A stretch of DNA of 64,000 nt from Caldifarciminota bacterium UBA6260 (lineage in GTDB: Bacteria; Hydrothermota; 32-111). Below are positions 35,154 through 45,286 of this stretch, in pieces (position 1 is the stretch's first letter; the number at the start of each line of letters is the position of its first letter). The notes below the pieces were generated by a model. The model had not been told where the DNA came from. It made no database searches and saw only the letters and a list, made by a program, of their open reading frames with translations. Position numbers and translations under genes: made by a program. The stretch is from contig DJVI01000005.1 in assembly GCA_002441125.1 (NCBI GenBank), positions 1,480 to 65,479 of the forward strand. The letters run 5' to 3'.

Positions 35154-36162
35154 TCTCTTTTACTCCTTCATTTAGATCGAAGATATGATTAATAATATGA
35201 GCGGTCTGAAAATTAACTTTAATATCCTGCTCAATATCCATCAACTCTTCAAACATATCTGAAATTTTCTCCACATTCTCATTGCTCTCTTCCTGAACCA
35301 TCTTCTGGTTTAAATATTTTGTTAGAACTTTCAAAAAAAGTTTTAAAAAATATTTTTCACTTCCCTTTTTACTTAAGGTAGAAAAATATTTCAAGAAATT
35401 TTCCCTGTCACCAGAAAGAAACATCTCTAAACTTTTTTTAGAATCGAAAGATATTTCAAGATCAATTTCAGGACTTATATAACCATCGAAAAGGTAAAGA
35501 TAATTTTCTATTTTACTCTCATCGTATCCAAGATCTTTATAAATTTTTTTAAAATCATCTTTTGAAAGGTAACCGAATTTTAAAACCTGACATCTTGAAA
35601 CTATTGTAGGTAAAACACCATTCAAATTATCCGTTGTAAGTATAAACATTGTTGATTTAGGTGGTTCTTCAAGAATCTTTAAAAAAGTGTTCGCAGATTC
35701 TTTTCTCATCATTTCAATATTTCTAACTATGAAAATCCTTTTATCTGAAAGGTAAGGTTTGGTTGAAGATTCAACTATCATCTCTCTAACAAGGTCAACT
35801 GGAATATTCTCGTTTCCTGAATATGAGAAAAAGTTTAAAAGGAAAAGAGTCCTTTCCTTTTTCGTTCTTTTATCCTTTATACCTTCCTGTAGGCTTTCAT
35901 TTATAGATTTCAACAATGAATCCGAAGAAGCAAGATCCTTCTTCAAAAAGGGATATATTATAAAAAGGTCTGGATGTCTGAACTCTTCAACATAGGTTCT
36001 GTATTTCTCACCAAAGATCTGTATTGCAAACTCTAATGCAAGAGAAAATTTTCCAACACCTCTGTTCCCTGTAAAAAGATACGCTCCAGCTATCCTTTTT
36101 TCAGTTAAGGATTTTTCGAGAATACTTTTTACCTTCAAATGTCCAACAATATTTTCAAACAT
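35137..36162 (-). CDS. holB: DNA polymerase III delta-prime subunit (clamp-loader AAA protein)
   Basis: 341 aa with an AAA+ core: N-terminal IVGHLKVKSILEKSL, the phosphate loop GNRGVGKFSLA (about residue 33), EEPPKSTMFILTTDNL (about 158) and the SRC motif in TIVSRCQVL, which is the arginine-finger SRC of clamp loaders. The zinc-finger Cys set of DnaX is missing, which favours delta-prime. One base downstream of the EnvC-like gene; its end overlaps ricT. Confidence 0.85.
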   Translation of the reverse strand: MFENIVGHLKVKSILEKSLTEKRIAGAYLFTGNRGVGKFSLALEFAIQIFGEKYRTYVEEFRHPDLFIIYPFLKKDLASSDSLLKSINESLQEGIKDKRTKKERTLFLLNFFSYSGNENIPVDLVREMIVESSTKPYLSDKRIFIVRNIEMMRKESANTFLKILEEPPKSTMFILTTDNLNGVLPTIVSRCQVLKFGYLSKDDFKKIYKDLGYDESKIENYLYLFDGYISPEIDLEISFDSKKSLEMFLSGDRENFLKYFSTLSKKGSEKYFLKLFLKVLTKYLNQKMVQEESNENVEKISDMFEELMDIEQDIKVNFQTAHIINHIFDLNEGVKENVWKS

Positions 36163-36163
36163 A

Positions 36164-37384
36164 CTACTTCTTCTTAAGATAGTTCAAAGGGTTAACAGGT
36201 TTTCCATCTTTCCTAATTTCAAAATGCAAAACAGGCCCTTCGAGTGAACCTGTGTCACCACCTTTTCCAATAACTTCACCTGTTAGAATCGGCTGGTTCA
36301 AAACCACATCTATCTCTGAAAGATGTGCATATAAAGTATAGTAACCATTTCCATGATCTATCATTATAACATTCCCATAACCCAAAAATTTATCAGCATA
36401 GATAATGTCTCCATCATAAACGGCATAAATTGGATCTCCAATATTCACTTTTATATCTATACCGTTGTTTATAGTTTTCGTTCCATATTTTGGATGCATA
36501 ACTGAACCAAAAGAAGAGATCAACTTTCCACTGGCAGGCCAAATAACTTTACCTTTATTCAAATCAAAATAATGCTTCCCTTCAGAAACATCCCTTTTCT
36601 TGTCAATCTTTTTTTGTGCGATTCTCAACTTGTTTATAAGGTATTGCAAAGATTCTTGAGATTTAATAAGTTCTTTTTCAATATCACTCTGTTTTTTCTG
36701 TTCACTCTGCAAGCCTTTTAAGAACTGCTTCTTCTGTTCCATCTTGCTTTGAAGTTCAATTTTTTCTTTTTCAACTTCACTCTTCACTAAAAGAAGTTGC
36801 TCCTTACTCTGGTTATACTCTTTCAATTTTGTCTGATAGGATAATTGTAACTTCTTTACTTTATCGTAAAGTTTTTTATCCTGTTTTGCTAAAAGTAAAA
36901 GATACCTTATCCTTTTAGCTAAATCTGCGAAAGATTTTGATGTGAAAACAACTTCAAATGTGTGAATTTTTCCTTTCTTGTATATGTTTACAACTCTCGT
37001 TTTCAGTCTCGCTCTTCTATCGTTCAATTCACTTTGTATTTTTATAAGTTCCTTTTCGGTTGTATCTATTTTCAAAGATAAAAGTTTATCTTTGGTTTCA
37101 AGTTGTTTTATCAAAAGGTTTGTAAGGTATATCTCCTCATCCATCTTGTTTAAACTAAAAAGTGTCTTAGTCTCTTCAACCTTTAAGGAATCCTTTTTAA
37201 CTTTTATCTGGTTCAACTGTTTTTTTAGATCGTTTAACTTTTTCTCATTTTCATTAATTTTATTATCAATATCATCATCTGCAAAAAGATTACAAAAAAT
37301 AAGAGAGAAAAAAATTAAACTAAAAACAACTTTTTTTAATGATACTTTCAATGATATCTTCCTTTTTAACATTTTCCATCTCAC
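36164..37384 (-). CDS. EnvC-like coiled-coil protein with degenerate LytM domain
   Basis: Up to 406 aa: signal peptide, long coiled coil (about 40-270) and a C-terminal LytM/M23 domain (about 290-400). The metal site is incomplete: NNGIDI replaces HxGxD and PVLHFEI replaces HLHF, so two of the zinc ligands are missing. This matches EnvC/NlpD-type activators of amidases at cell division, which do not cleave peptidoglycan themselves. ATG 37384 has AAAGGTGAG before it but would overlap moxR by 65 nt; ATG 37372 or TTG 37351, which gives an ideal signal peptide ([22 protein letters not shown]), are alternatives. FtsE/FtsX are not in the window. Confidence 0.85.
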   Translation of the reverse strand: MRWKMLKRKISLKVSLKKVVFSLIFFSLIFCNLFADDDIDNKINENEKKLNDLKKQLNQIKVKKDSLKVEETKTLFSLNKMDEEIYLTNLLIKQLETKDKLLSLKIDTTEKELIKIQSELNDRRARLKTRVVNIYKKGKIHTFEVVFTSKSFADLAKRIRYLLLLAKQDKKLYDKVKKLQLSYQTKLKEYNQSKEQLLLVKSEVEKEKIELQSKMEQKKQFLKGLQSEQKKQSDIEKELIKSQESLQYLINKLRIAQKKIDKKRDVSEGKHYFDLNKGKVIWPASGKLISSFGSVMHPKYGTKTINNGIDIKVNIGDPIYAVYDGDIIYADKFLGYGNVIMIDHGNGYYTLYAHLSEIDVVLNQPILTGEVIGKGGDTGSLEGPVLHFEIRKDGKPVNPLNYLKKK

Positions 37385-38288
37385 CTTTGAAAGAAAGGAT
37401 CAACCTGTGTTTTAAAACATAAGAAGAAACTTTAACAACATCACTTATATCAGGTGTTAACCTTCCATCGAGAAGAGCGTATCCTTTTGCCGCAGCTATG
37501 ATAAAAATTCCAGCTCTCGGGCTTGCTCCCCATTTTACATATTCTGATACTTTATCTACTTCACTCGTTTCAGGTCTTGAGTTTCTCAAAATTTTTAAAA
37601 CCGTTTCAACAATATTAGAACCTACCGGAAGAGTTTTAACATACTCTTGAATTTTTAATATCTCATCTTTTTTAACTATACCTTCTTCAACATTAAAATT
37701 CTCGTTGACTATCCTTTCCTTCAAAATTTCAATCTCTGATCTTTTATCAGGATAATTTATCTCTATCATAAACATGAACCTATCAAGTTCAGCTTCAGGT
37801 AAAGGGTATGTTCCTTCCTGCTCTATAGGATTTTGGGTTGCAAAAACATTGAAAGGCTTTTCCAATTTGTAATCTAAACCTTCATTGGTTACAACCCTCT
37901 CTTCCATAGACTGTAGTAATGCAGCCTGAGTTTTAGGTGGAGTTCTGTTTATTTCATCAGCAAGTATAATGTTTGCAAATATCGGTCCCTTTATGAACTT
38001 ATACAAAGTTTCGTTTCCATCCTTTCTTAAAACAGTTGTTCCGGTTATATCTGAAGGCATCAGATCGGGAGTGAACTGTATTCTACTATATTTACAATCA
38101 ATTGTTTTTGCTATAAGTTTTATTATCAACGTTTTTGCAAGACCCGGAACACCAACTATTATAGAATGAGAATCACATATGAGAGTCAGGAAAACCATTT
38201 TAATTATCTCATCCTGACCAACTACAACTTTTTTTACATTATCTTCAATTTTTTTGTATAATTTTGAAACATCTATAATTTCATTCAT
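37320..38288 (-). CDS. MoxR family AAA+ ATPase
   Basis: 322 aa. Walker A is GVPGLAKT (about residue 47), Walker [21 protein letters not shown] (about 115), sensor [26 protein letters not shown] (about 150-175). MoxR proteins act as chaperone-like ATPases, usually beside a VWA-domain protein; none is in the window. In-frame GTG 38297 is possible, but AGGTG there fits as the ribosome site of ATG 38288, which I use. It overlaps gyrA by 8 nt. Confidence 0.93.
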   Translation of the reverse strand: MNEIIDVSKLYKKIEDNVKKVVVGQDEIIKMVFLTLICDSHSIIVGVPGLAKTLIIKLIAKTIDCKYSRIQFTPDLMPSDITGTTVLRKDGNETLYKFIKGPIFANIILADEINRTPPKTQAALLQSMEERVVTNEGLDYKLEKPFNVFATQNPIEQEGTYPLPEAELDRFMFMIEINYPDKRSEIEILKERIVNENFNVEEGIVKKDEILKIQEYVKTLPVGSNIVETVLKILRNSRPETSEVDKVSEYVKWGASPRAGIFIIAAAKGYALLDGRLTPDISDVVKVSSYVLKHRLILSFKGEMENVKKEDIIESIIKKSCF

Positions 38289-40815
38289 TCTTTTCACCTA
38301 AACTCTCTTCGTCGTTTTTCTCTTCTCCGTTTTCTTCTTCCTCAACATCTTCATTATCAACTTTATCATCTCCATTCTCTCCCTCAGAATACTCGTGTGC
38401 TATTATAGCTACATCAATAAGTTTGTCTCCCTCTGAGAGATTCATCAACCTGACACCACCCGTGTTTCTTCCGATAACTCTAATATCTGAAACAGCTATT
38501 CTAACTATCTGCCCAGACTCAGCTATCAAAAGAAGTTCATCGTTATCAAGAACCTCTATAGCATCAACAACTGCACCATTCCTTTCATGTGTCTTGATGG
38601 CGATAACACCCTTTCCACCTCTATGGGTTTTTCTATATTCCTGCATCTCTGATCTCTTCCCATAACCGTTTTCTGTTGCGATAAAGAGCGTTGATTCCCT
38701 TTTAACAACAACCATACTGACAACTTCATCATCCTCATCAAGTGTAACACCTTTCACTCCTGTTGCACCTCTACCCATATCTCTAACTTCATTCTCGTTG
38801 AATCTTATTGCCATTCCCCATTTTGTAACTATTATCACATCGTTGTTTCCATCTGTTAATGCAACATCAGCAACATTATCACCCTCATTCAAACTCAAAG
38901 CTATTATTCCACCCTTTCTTGGATTACTGAATGCTGAAAGTTCAGTTTTTTTAGCTACACCATTTTTAGTTATTATGAAAACGAAATGTTTATCATCAAA
39001 CTCTCTAACAGGGACACTTCCCATTATCTCTTCACCCTTTTCAAGTTCAAGAAGGTTAACTATTGCCCTTCCTTTGGAAGTCCTTCCACCTTCAGGTATC
39101 TGGAAAACTTTAAGCCAATAAACTTTTCCCTTGTTTGTGAAGAAAAGTATATACTGGTGGGTTGAGGCTATAAAAATCTTTTCAGCGAAATCATCATCCT
39201 TTGTAGTTAAACCTATTATTCCTTTACCACCTCTATTCTGTTTTCTATAAGATGAAATCGATTGTCTTTTTATGTAACCCTGATGTGTTATCGTAACAAT
39301 AACATTTTCATCAGCTATAAGATCCTCTATTTCAAGTTCTTCATCCTCAGATGGAACTATCTCTGTCAACCTTTCATCCCCATACTCTTTTTTTATCTGT
39401 ATAAGTTCTTCCTTTACAACATTGAGAATATTTTTTTCAGAAGAAAGGATGAATCTTAACTTTTCTATGAGTTTTATCAACTCCTCATATTCCTGGTCAA
39501 GTTTTTCTCTCTCAAGTCCAGTCAACCTTGCAAGTTTCATCTCAAGTATAGCGTTCGCTTGTACCTCTGAAAGTTTAAATTTTTTCTGCAATTTTTCTGA
39601 TGCGTCCTGAACATTTTCAGATGTCTTTATTATTCTTACAACCTCATCGATATTTGAAACTGCTATTTTTAAACCTTCTACAATATGAGCCCTTTCTTCA
39701 GCTTTTCTAAGATCAAACTCGGTTCTTCTTTTTACAACAACCTCTCTATGTTTTATGTAATGATGGATTATATCCTTAAGTCCAAGCACTTTTGGTTCGT
39801 TGTTAACAAGACAAATAAACATTATAGAATATGAAGTTTTCAACTGGGTGTGCTTGTATAGTTGGTTTAAAACTACCTTTTTTTCAGCACCTCTTTTAAG
39901 TTCAAGAACTATTCTCATGCCATCTCTATCACTTTCATCCCTTATATCGGAAATATCTTCAATCACTTTGTTTGTGACAAGTTCAGCAATTTTTTCAATC
40001 AGTTTTGCTTTGTTTGTTTGATATGGTATTTCTGTTACTATTATCTGTTCTTTATCGTTCTTTTTAGTCTCAAATTTCACCTTTCCTTTTATAATTATCT
40101 GTCCTTTTCCAGTTTCATAAGCTTTTTTAATACCGCCAACTCCCTGTATTATTCCACCTGTAGGAAAATCTGGGCCTTTTATATATTTCATAAGTTTATC
40201 AACTGAAATATCCTGATCATCAATGTAAGCTACCATTCCATCAACAAGTTCGGTTATGTTGTGTGGTGGTATATTTGTTGCCATTCCAACTGCGATACCA
40301 GATGTTCCGTTAGCAAGTATATTTGGAAACTTTGATGGAAGGACAACAGGTTCTTTATAAGAACCATCAAAGTTCGGCATAAAATCGACAGTATCCTTTT
40401 CAATATCAACAAGCATCTCTTCAGCGATCTTTGAAAGTTTCGCTTCAGTGTATCTGTATGCTGCTGCCGAATCACCATCTATTGAACCAAAGTTACCCTG
40501 TCCTTTTACAAGTGGATACCTTAAAGAAAAATCTTGCACCATCCTTACGAGTGTTTCATAAACAGCCATATCACCGTGTGGGTGATATTTTCCAAGAACA
40601 TCACCAACAACAGTTGCAGATTTTTTGAATGGCTTGTTATGGTAAAGACCTAACTCCTTCATCGCATAAAGGATCCTTCTATGAACAGGCTTCAAACCAT
40701 CCCTTACATCTGGTAAAGCTCTGCTTATGATTACCGACATAGCGTAATCAAGGTAAGATGATTTCATTTCATCTTCAATAGTAACATCAATCACTCTCTG
40801 TCTGTTGATATCCAT
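38281..40815 (-). CDS. gyrA: DNA gyrase subunit A
   Basis: 844 aa. N-terminal domain with [18 protein letters not shown], the catalytic Tyr in [11 protein letters not shown] (about residue 122) and the GyrA-box QNRGGKG (about 543) that marks gyrase and not topoisomerase IV. The C-terminal beta-pinwheel is followed by an acidic tail ([18 protein letters not shown]). With GyrB (not in the window) it introduces negative supercoils. AAGGAG precedes ATG 40815. It lies 10 nt after the small lipoprotein gene and may share its promoter (41157-41185). Confidence 0.97.
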   Translation of the reverse strand: MDINRQRVIDVTIEDEMKSSYLDYAMSVIISRALPDVRDGLKPVHRRILYAMKELGLYHNKPFKKSATVVGDVLGKYHPHGDMAVYETLVRMVQDFSLRYPLVKGQGNFGSIDGDSAAAYRYTEAKLSKIAEEMLVDIEKDTVDFMPNFDGSYKEPVVLPSKFPNILANGTSGIAVGMATNIPPHNITELVDGMVAYIDDQDISVDKLMKYIKGPDFPTGGIIQGVGGIKKAYETGKGQIIIKGKVKFETKKNDKEQIIVTEIPYQTNKAKLIEKIAELVTNKVIEDISDIRDESDRDGMRIVLELKRGAEKKVVLNQLYKHTQLKTSYSIMFICLVNNEPKVLGLKDIIHHYIKHREVVVKRRTEFDLRKAEERAHIVEGLKIAVSNIDEVVRIIKTSENVQDASEKLQKKFKLSEVQANAILEMKLARLTGLEREKLDQEYEELIKLIEKLRFILSSEKNILNVVKEELIQIKKEYGDERLTEIVPSEDEELEIEDLIADENVIVTITHQGYIKRQSISSYRKQNRGGKGIIGLTTKDDDFAEKIFIASTHQYILFFTNKGKVYWLKVFQIPEGGRTSKGRAIVNLLELEKGEEIMGSVPVREFDDKHFVFIITKNGVAKKTELSAFSNPRKGGIIALSLNEGDNVADVALTDGNNDVIIVTKWGMAIRFNENEVRDMGRGATGVKGVTLDEDDEVVSMVVVKRESTLFIATENGYGKRSEMQEYRKTHRGGKGVIAIKTHERNGAVVDAIEVLDNDELLLIAESGQIVRIAVSDIRVIGRNTGGVRLMNLSEGDKLIDVAIIAHEYSEGENGDDKVDNEDVEEEENGEEKNDEESLGEKNE

Positions 40816-40825
40816 TCATAACTCC

Positions 40826-41131
40826 TTAAAGTTGTGGGTAATTTTTATTTTTCACATTTCCGTTATTTTTGTTATATACAAAATCCTCTATAGGATTAAA
40901 AAGATCTATATTCAACTCACCAAGATCGTTTGGATATCTACCATTGTTCATGTAAAAAGTTGCTATCTGGTTTCTAAGTTTTGATAGATCTGAAATGACT
41001 TTTGTTTTATCTGGAAGTTCAAGAACCTTTTCGGTAGTTTCAACAACTTCCTTTTTACTTTCACATGCAGGTAAAAATAAAATTAAAAATACAGTTAAAA
41101 TTAAGATAATAAAAATCGTTCTTTTTGCCAT
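40826..41131 (-). CDS. small lipoprotein with pseudopilin-like segment
   Basis: 101 aa with a hydrophobic signal and lipobox FLPAC (Cys about residue 23). The remainder includes ISDLSKLRNQIATFYMNNGRYP and later NPIEDFVY, resembling the mid-helix and YP region of type IV/type II secretion pilins (QLRTALDLYYLDNGRYP type), but without a prepilin peptidase motif. A lipid anchor thus replaces the pilin N-helix. Function unknown. Its own promoter is well formed and an AGGAGA-type site precedes the start. gyrA follows after 10 nt. Confidence 0.7.
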   Translation of the reverse strand: MAKRTIFIILILTVFLILFLPACESKKEVVETTEKVLELPDKTKVISDLSKLRNQIATFYMNNGRYPNDLGELNIDLFNPIEDFVYNKNNGNVKNKNYPQL

Positions 41132-41156
41132 TCTTTCTCCTAATTTTTAATATTTT

Positions 41157-41185
41157 ATTATATCAAAAATTTATCCTTTATTCAA
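41157..41185 (-). promoter_or_regulatory. promoter of the lipoprotein-gyrA run
   Basis: Minus strand TTGAAT (41185-41180), 17-bp spacer, TATAAT (41162-41157). The rest of the 253-base gap to 41384 is AT-rich; for the plus-strand gene only weak candidates (TATAAT at 41273-41278 and TTGACT at 41304-41309 without a matching -10) were seen. Confidence 0.7.
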
Positions 41186-41384
41186 CAAGTAAATTCTCGT
41201 GGATTTGTTACTACCCATCCTTCTGAAAGTAGAAATTTAAATAACATACAAAATGTATACATTAATAATCTGTATAATTTTTTAAAAAATTCAAAAAAGT
41301 ATATTGACTTTACGCTTATTGTAAATTACCATTTATTAAGGGAGAATTGGTGAATTGACATCAATTAATTTAAAGGGAGTTTTC

Positions 41385-42503
41385 ATGAAAAAATTTTTTC
41401 TTTTTATTCTTTCCATACTTATTATAACATCTTGCAACCTTGGCCCACAGGCTCAATATGGACCCGATGATACTGTTAAGATAAGTGGAAAATGTATAGA
41501 CACAGATTCAACTTCTTACGATGATATGGAGATTGGGCTTTGGATATTATCAACAGAATCTTTTTTAACTGATTTTTTTGGGTTAACTCCATCAACTTAC
41601 ACTGTAACAGATTCTTCTGGTTATTATGAGTTTTTAAGAAAAGGAAGAGATTTTACAACAAGTAATGGTTCAACCTATAAGGTTGCAGTTATGAATTACA
41701 ACACAAACCTTCCACTTGAGCCACACACGAGAATAGATTTTTATCCTTTAAATTTAGAAAACCCTGTTCCAGATTTGAAACTATGGAAAGCGAACTGTTC
41801 TTTTAATATTGATAATGGGAATGTAAACTTTTCTTTTGAAGATGTTGAAAAGATTGGCATAAATGATATAGATACATACAGATTCGAAGTGAAAGCTAAA
41901 ATAGATGGAATAGGATACAACCTTTGGCAGAAAAAGATTGCAAAAGGGGACACAATCTCTTATCCCTCTTACATTTTTGGTGGGAACCAGTATCTTGGAT
42001 GGAGGATCTTATGTGAAAAGAAGGCTTCATCAGATGCTGATTTTAGCTTCATCTATATGTCTGAAACTGACACTACATCAATACCTTTAACTGGATACAC
42101 TCTTATTTCACTTGGGAAAAACTCTTTCAGAGAAGCAACACCTGACACAATAAAAACACTCACGGATGGTGGTTTTGGACCATACCCTTCTTATTCACTC
42201 TCTATTGGTTCAACCGATGTTTCTTGGATAGTTGTTGATTTGGGACAGGTTTACGATTCAATCTTCTCAGTTGTTGTCTATGGTATAACTCACACCGGAG
42301 AAATTGGGAAATATTATCTTATTCTTGACGATGATACAACCAATGGATGGGACGAAAAGATAGATTCCGTTTCTATGGATGAAAATTATTTTTATTTTCA
42401 GAATTTAAACAAAAGAGCAAGATTTGTAAGGATAGAGTTAAACAAGATGTCCAATATGGGTATAACCGGTTGTAGAGAAATAAGTGTTTTTAAGAAAAAT
42501 TGA
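41385..42503 (+). CDS. lipoprotein with carboxypeptidase-regulatory-like and discoidin-like regions
   Basis: 372 aa from ATG 41385, which follows AAAGGGAG; the frame is open further up to 41355, but a signal peptide begins here. Lipobox ITSC (Cys about residue 17). Residues about 30-100 (VKISGKCIDTDSTSYDDMEI ... TVTDSSGYYEF) look like a carboxypeptidase-regulatory-like beta domain. The C-terminal 120 residues resemble an F5/8 type C (discoidin) fold: WIVVDLGQVYDSIFSVVVYG ... RARFVRIELNK. These domains bind carbohydrate or surface ligands. Its TGA sits in a TGATCA junction with mgtE. Confidence 0.75.
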   Translation: MKKFFLFILSILIITSCNLGPQAQYGPDDTVKISGKCIDTDSTSYDDMEIGLWILSTESFLTDFFGLTPSTYTVTDSSGYYEFLRKGRDFTTSNGSTYKVAVMNYNTNLPLEPHTRIDFYPLNLENPVPDLKLWKANCSFNIDNGNVNFSFEDVEKIGINDIDTYRFEVKAKIDGIGYNLWQKKIAKGDTISYPSYIFGGNQYLGWRILCEKKASSDADFSFIYMSETDTTSIPLTGYTLISLGKNSFREATPDTIKTLTDGGFGPYPSYSLSIGSTDVSWIVVDLGQVYDSIFSVVVYGITHTGEIGKYYLILDDDTTNGWDEKIDSVSMDENYFYFQNLNKRARFVRIELNKMSNMGITGCREISVFKKN

Positions 42504-42506
42504 TCA
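42501..42506. other. TGATCA convergent stop junction (lipoprotein/mgtE)
   Basis: TGA 42501-42503 abuts TGA of mgtE (42506-42504). A second TGATCA follows at 42509-42514 inside mgtE. Confidence 0.95.
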
Positions 42507-43892
42507 TCTGATCAAAAAAAGGTATGCAATACCAAGATAGATAGCTGTTCCGATTATATCTGCAAGAGATGTTATAAGTGGAGTACTTGCTGTTGCAGGA
42601 TCCTTTTTCAATTTCGTGAAAATAAATGGTAAAAGAATACCTATCAGACTTCCAATTATAACATTGATAAACATCGAAATTATAACTACAATCGTGATCG
42701 ACAAACTTTTCCCCCTAACAAATCCCATAATTGAAATACCAGCTCCCATAACAAGACCAAGAAGGGTAGATATGAAAAGTTCTCTAACAATCAAAGAAAA
42801 CCAATCCTTCATCTGTATAGTTCCCATAGCAAGAGCCCTTATAACAAGAGTAGCTGATTGGGCACCAGCATTTCCAGCTGTATCAACAAGAACAGGCAGA
42901 AATGAAACAAGAACAACATATTTTGCAATAGTGTCCTGAAATCCCTGAATGATACCACCAGTTACAAAATCCATAATTAATAGAGCAACAAGCCAGCTAA
43001 TCCTTGCTTTAAAAATTTGCATCATTGGAACATCTTTTATTCTCGTTATGAAATCAAGATCAATATCGTGTGACTGAATACCTGAAAATTTTGTAAAATC
43101 TTCTGTCTGTTCCTCTCTAACAGCATCAAGTATATCGTCAAATGTAACTATTCCTAAAAGATGTCTTCCTTCATCTGTAATAGGCAAAGATAAAAGATCA
43201 TACTTTTCAAAAATTTTAATTGCTTCTTCCTGATCAGTGTTTGCAGTTAAAAAGACAACACTTTTATCCATCAAAGATTCTATAGTCTGTGAAGGATGTG
43301 CAAGTATAAGTTTCTTTATAGAGATATCATCGAGAAGATGCCACTGTTCATCAACAACATAGATCATATTTATAGTTTCAACATCTTTACCAAAATTTCT
43401 TATATATTCTATAGTTTTCTCTATAGTCCAAGAATTCTGTACCGCTATATAATCTGGAGTCATCAATCTTCCAACACTTTTTTCAGGATAACCTAAAAGT
43501 TGTAAAGATCTCTTTCTCTCATCTGAAGAGAGAAGATTTATCATTTTCCTTGTCAGATCCGGTGGCATCTCTTCAAAAAGTTCTGTTCTATCGTCAGGTT
43601 CAAGTTCCTCAATTATAGATTTGATATCATCGTTAGAAAGGTTTTTTAAAATATTCTCTTGCATATCGCTATCAAGGTATGAAAAAACTTCCTGTTGAAA
43701 ATCTTTTGGAAGCAATCTTAGAATAACAACCCTTTCCCTCGGTTCAATCTCTCTAAAAAGGTCTGCTATCTCAGGAGGCTGCCAGAAAGAGATTATCTCT
43801 TTTAAATTCTTCCAGTCCTTATTTTTTATTATCTCTTCAAGTTCTGGTTTTAGAAGTCTAACCATTGGATCAAATTTATAGTCGTCTGACAT
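42504..43892 (-). CDS. mgtE: MgtE family magnesium transporter
   Basis: 462 aa: MgtE N-domain with repeated helices (EIADLFREIEPRERVVILRLLP), a CBS pair (about 140-265: GRLMTPDYIAVQNSWTIEKT, LSLPITDEGRHLLGIVTFDD) and five C-terminal membrane helices with PVLVDTAGNAGAQSATLVIRA, which holds the Mg selectivity region. It is a cytosolic-Mg-gated Mg2+ channel. ATG 43892 preceded by AGAGG is chosen over GTG 43898. A perfect inverted repeat CTCTTT-A-AAAGAG at 43899-43911 covers the ribosome site. Confidence 0.95.
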   Translation of the reverse strand: MSDDYKFDPMVRLLKPELEEIIKNKDWKNLKEIISFWQPPEIADLFREIEPRERVVILRLLPKDFQQEVFSYLDSDMQENILKNLSNDDIKSIIEELEPDDRTELFEEMPPDLTRKMINLLSSDERKRSLQLLGYPEKSVGRLMTPDYIAVQNSWTIEKTIEYIRNFGKDVETINMIYVVDEQWHLLDDISIKKLILAHPSQTIESLMDKSVVFLTANTDQEEAIKIFEKYDLLSLPITDEGRHLLGIVTFDDILDAVREEQTEDFTKFSGIQSHDIDLDFITRIKDVPMMQIFKARISWLVALLIMDFVTGGIIQGFQDTIAKYVVLVSFLPVLVDTAGNAGAQSATLVIRALAMGTIQMKDWFSLIVRELFISTLLGLVMGAGISIMGFVRGKSLSITIVVIISMFINVIIGSLIGILLPFIFTKLKKDPATASTPLITSLADIIGTAIYLGIAYLFLIR

Positions 43893-43925
43893 ACACACCT
43901 CTTTAAAAGAGAAAATTTTTCTTCG

Positions 43926-43953
43926 ATTATAATTTTTTTTTTGATCAAGTCAA
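43926..43953 (-). promoter_or_regulatory. promoter of mgtE
   Basis: Minus strand TTGACT (43953-43948), 16-bp spacer, TATAAT (43931-43926); leader about 27 nt. Confidence 0.7.
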
Positions 43954-43975
43954 TTTATTTTTTAAAAAATTTTTA

Positions 43976-44003
43976 TTTACTTTAAAAGTCTATATGTTAA
44001 AAT
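43976..44003 (+). promoter_or_regulatory. promoter of the M28 peptidase gene
   Basis: TTTACT (43976-43981), 16-bp spacer, TAAAAT (43998-44003). The predicted start falls near 44010, just before AAAAGGAGG (44011-44019), which excludes the earlier ATG at 43994. Confidence 0.5.
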
Positions 44004-44023
44004 TTTTTAAAAAAGGAGGCATG

Positions 44024-45286
44024 ATGACTGGAAAGATAGCTTACGATCTTATGCTTAAACTAAAAGGAGAAAGGGTTGCTGGAACAGATAACCATAAAAA
44101 AGCAAACAGAATAATCGTTCAATTTTTAAAAGATATAAAAGTCGAATATGAAACCCTTGAGTTTCCTTTATACATATCTGAAATTGGAAAAGGAAATATC
44201 TTTATAGGCTCAAAAAAATTTGAAGGTGTCCCATACGGATTAACTGTCCCATTTGCTGTCGATGGAATACTTGAATATGCAGAATCTTTTGACCAGATAC
44301 AGAATGTTGATAAAAACTTTGAAAACAAAATTCTAATAATGAGGGATAGACCAAACATGTCTAAATTCCAAATACTGAAAGAGAAAAAGATTAAAGGTAT
44401 TATAACCGCTTCAAGGTCTGACGACCTCATTTCATCTTTACACCTTTCAAGCTGGATGATAGAGAAAAAATGTATAATACCTATGATGGATGTAAAATAT
44501 TCTGATATTTTAAAACTTATTGAAAATGTTGGGAAAAAAGTAAAGATTGAAGGTAAGGGGAAAACTTTTAAAACGAGAAGTGAAAACATTATTGCAAAGA
44601 TAAAAGGTAAAAGTAAAAGTGAAGAGAAGTTGGTTCTTATGGGACATACGGATACAGTTCCAAGATCTCCGGGAGGTTCAGATAACAGTGGTGGAATAGG
44701 TATAATGGCAGAAATGATAGCATACTTTTCAAAAAATCCAACAAAAAGAGATCTGATATTTTCATTCTTCTCTGGAGAGGAATGGGGTTTATGGGGAAGT
44801 AGATTTTTTGTAGCGAGAAGAGAGCATGAGTTAAAAGATTATATCCTTGGAATTAATTTTGATGTTGCCGGAGATCCTTTTGGAGTAACACAATGTATAG
44901 TAACTGCCTCAGATTATTTAGTTAATGTTGTAAATTTTGTTTCAAAACTTGTTGGAAGTTCTTTGATCGTTTTGAAAGATATTTACTCAAGTGACAACAT
45001 GCCCTTCTCATTGAAAGGTGTCCCAACGATAAACCTTCTGAGGGCAGGTGGAGTTCCTTCAAGATTTGTCCATACGGATAAGGATTCTGTTGATTATATA
45101 ACAGAAAAAGGGGTTTCCCCTATAATTGATTTTGGAAAATTCTTTGTTGAAACTGTTGGAAACTCTCCAATAAATCCAATAGAGAGAAATATAGATGAAG
45201 GGATAAAGAAAAAAATTGAAGAATACTTTACTGGAAGGGGAACAGATTTAAAGGATGTTGTTGATAGTTTGAAAAAGGTTAAATAG
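44024..45286 (+). CDS. M28 family zinc aminopeptidase
   Basis: 420 aa. The co-catalytic zinc residues are all visible: GHTDT (about residue 213), SDNSGGIG (about 225), catalytic EE in FSGEEWGLWGS (about 252), FDVAGD (about 282) and FVHTDKD (about 350). A protease-associated-like insert precedes it (about 60-190). No signal peptide, so it is probably cytoplasmic. ATG 44024 with AAAAGGAGG four bases before is preferred over the ATG at 43994, which lies upstream of the predicted transcription start. Its end overlaps the convergent TPR gene by 8 nt. Confidence 0.9.
   Translation: MTGKIAYDLMLKLKGERVAGTDNHKKANRIIVQFLKDIKVEYETLEFPLYISEIGKGNIFIGSKKFEGVPYGLTVPFAVDGILEYAESFDQIQNVDKNFENKILIMRDRPNMSKFQILKEKKIKGIITASRSDDLISSLHLSSWMIEKKCIIPMMDVKYSDILKLIENVGKKVKIEGKGKTFKTRSENIIAKIKGKSKSEEKLVLMGHTDTVPRSPGGSDNSGGIGIMAEMIAYFSKNPTKRDLIFSFFSGEEWGLWGSRFFVARREHELKDYILGINFDVAGDPFGVTQCIVTASDYLVNVVNFVSKLVGSSLIVLKDIYSSDNMPFSLKGVPTINLLRAGGVPSRFVHTDKDSVDYITEKGVSPIIDFGKFFVETVGNSPINPIERNIDEGIKKKIEEYFTGRGTDLKDVVDSLKKVK

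Noticed and set aside
41132..41384. Possible riboswitch or small RNA in the 253-base gap
   Set aside because: Only AT-rich sequence and promoter-like elements were seen, with no conserved or stable structure recognisable.
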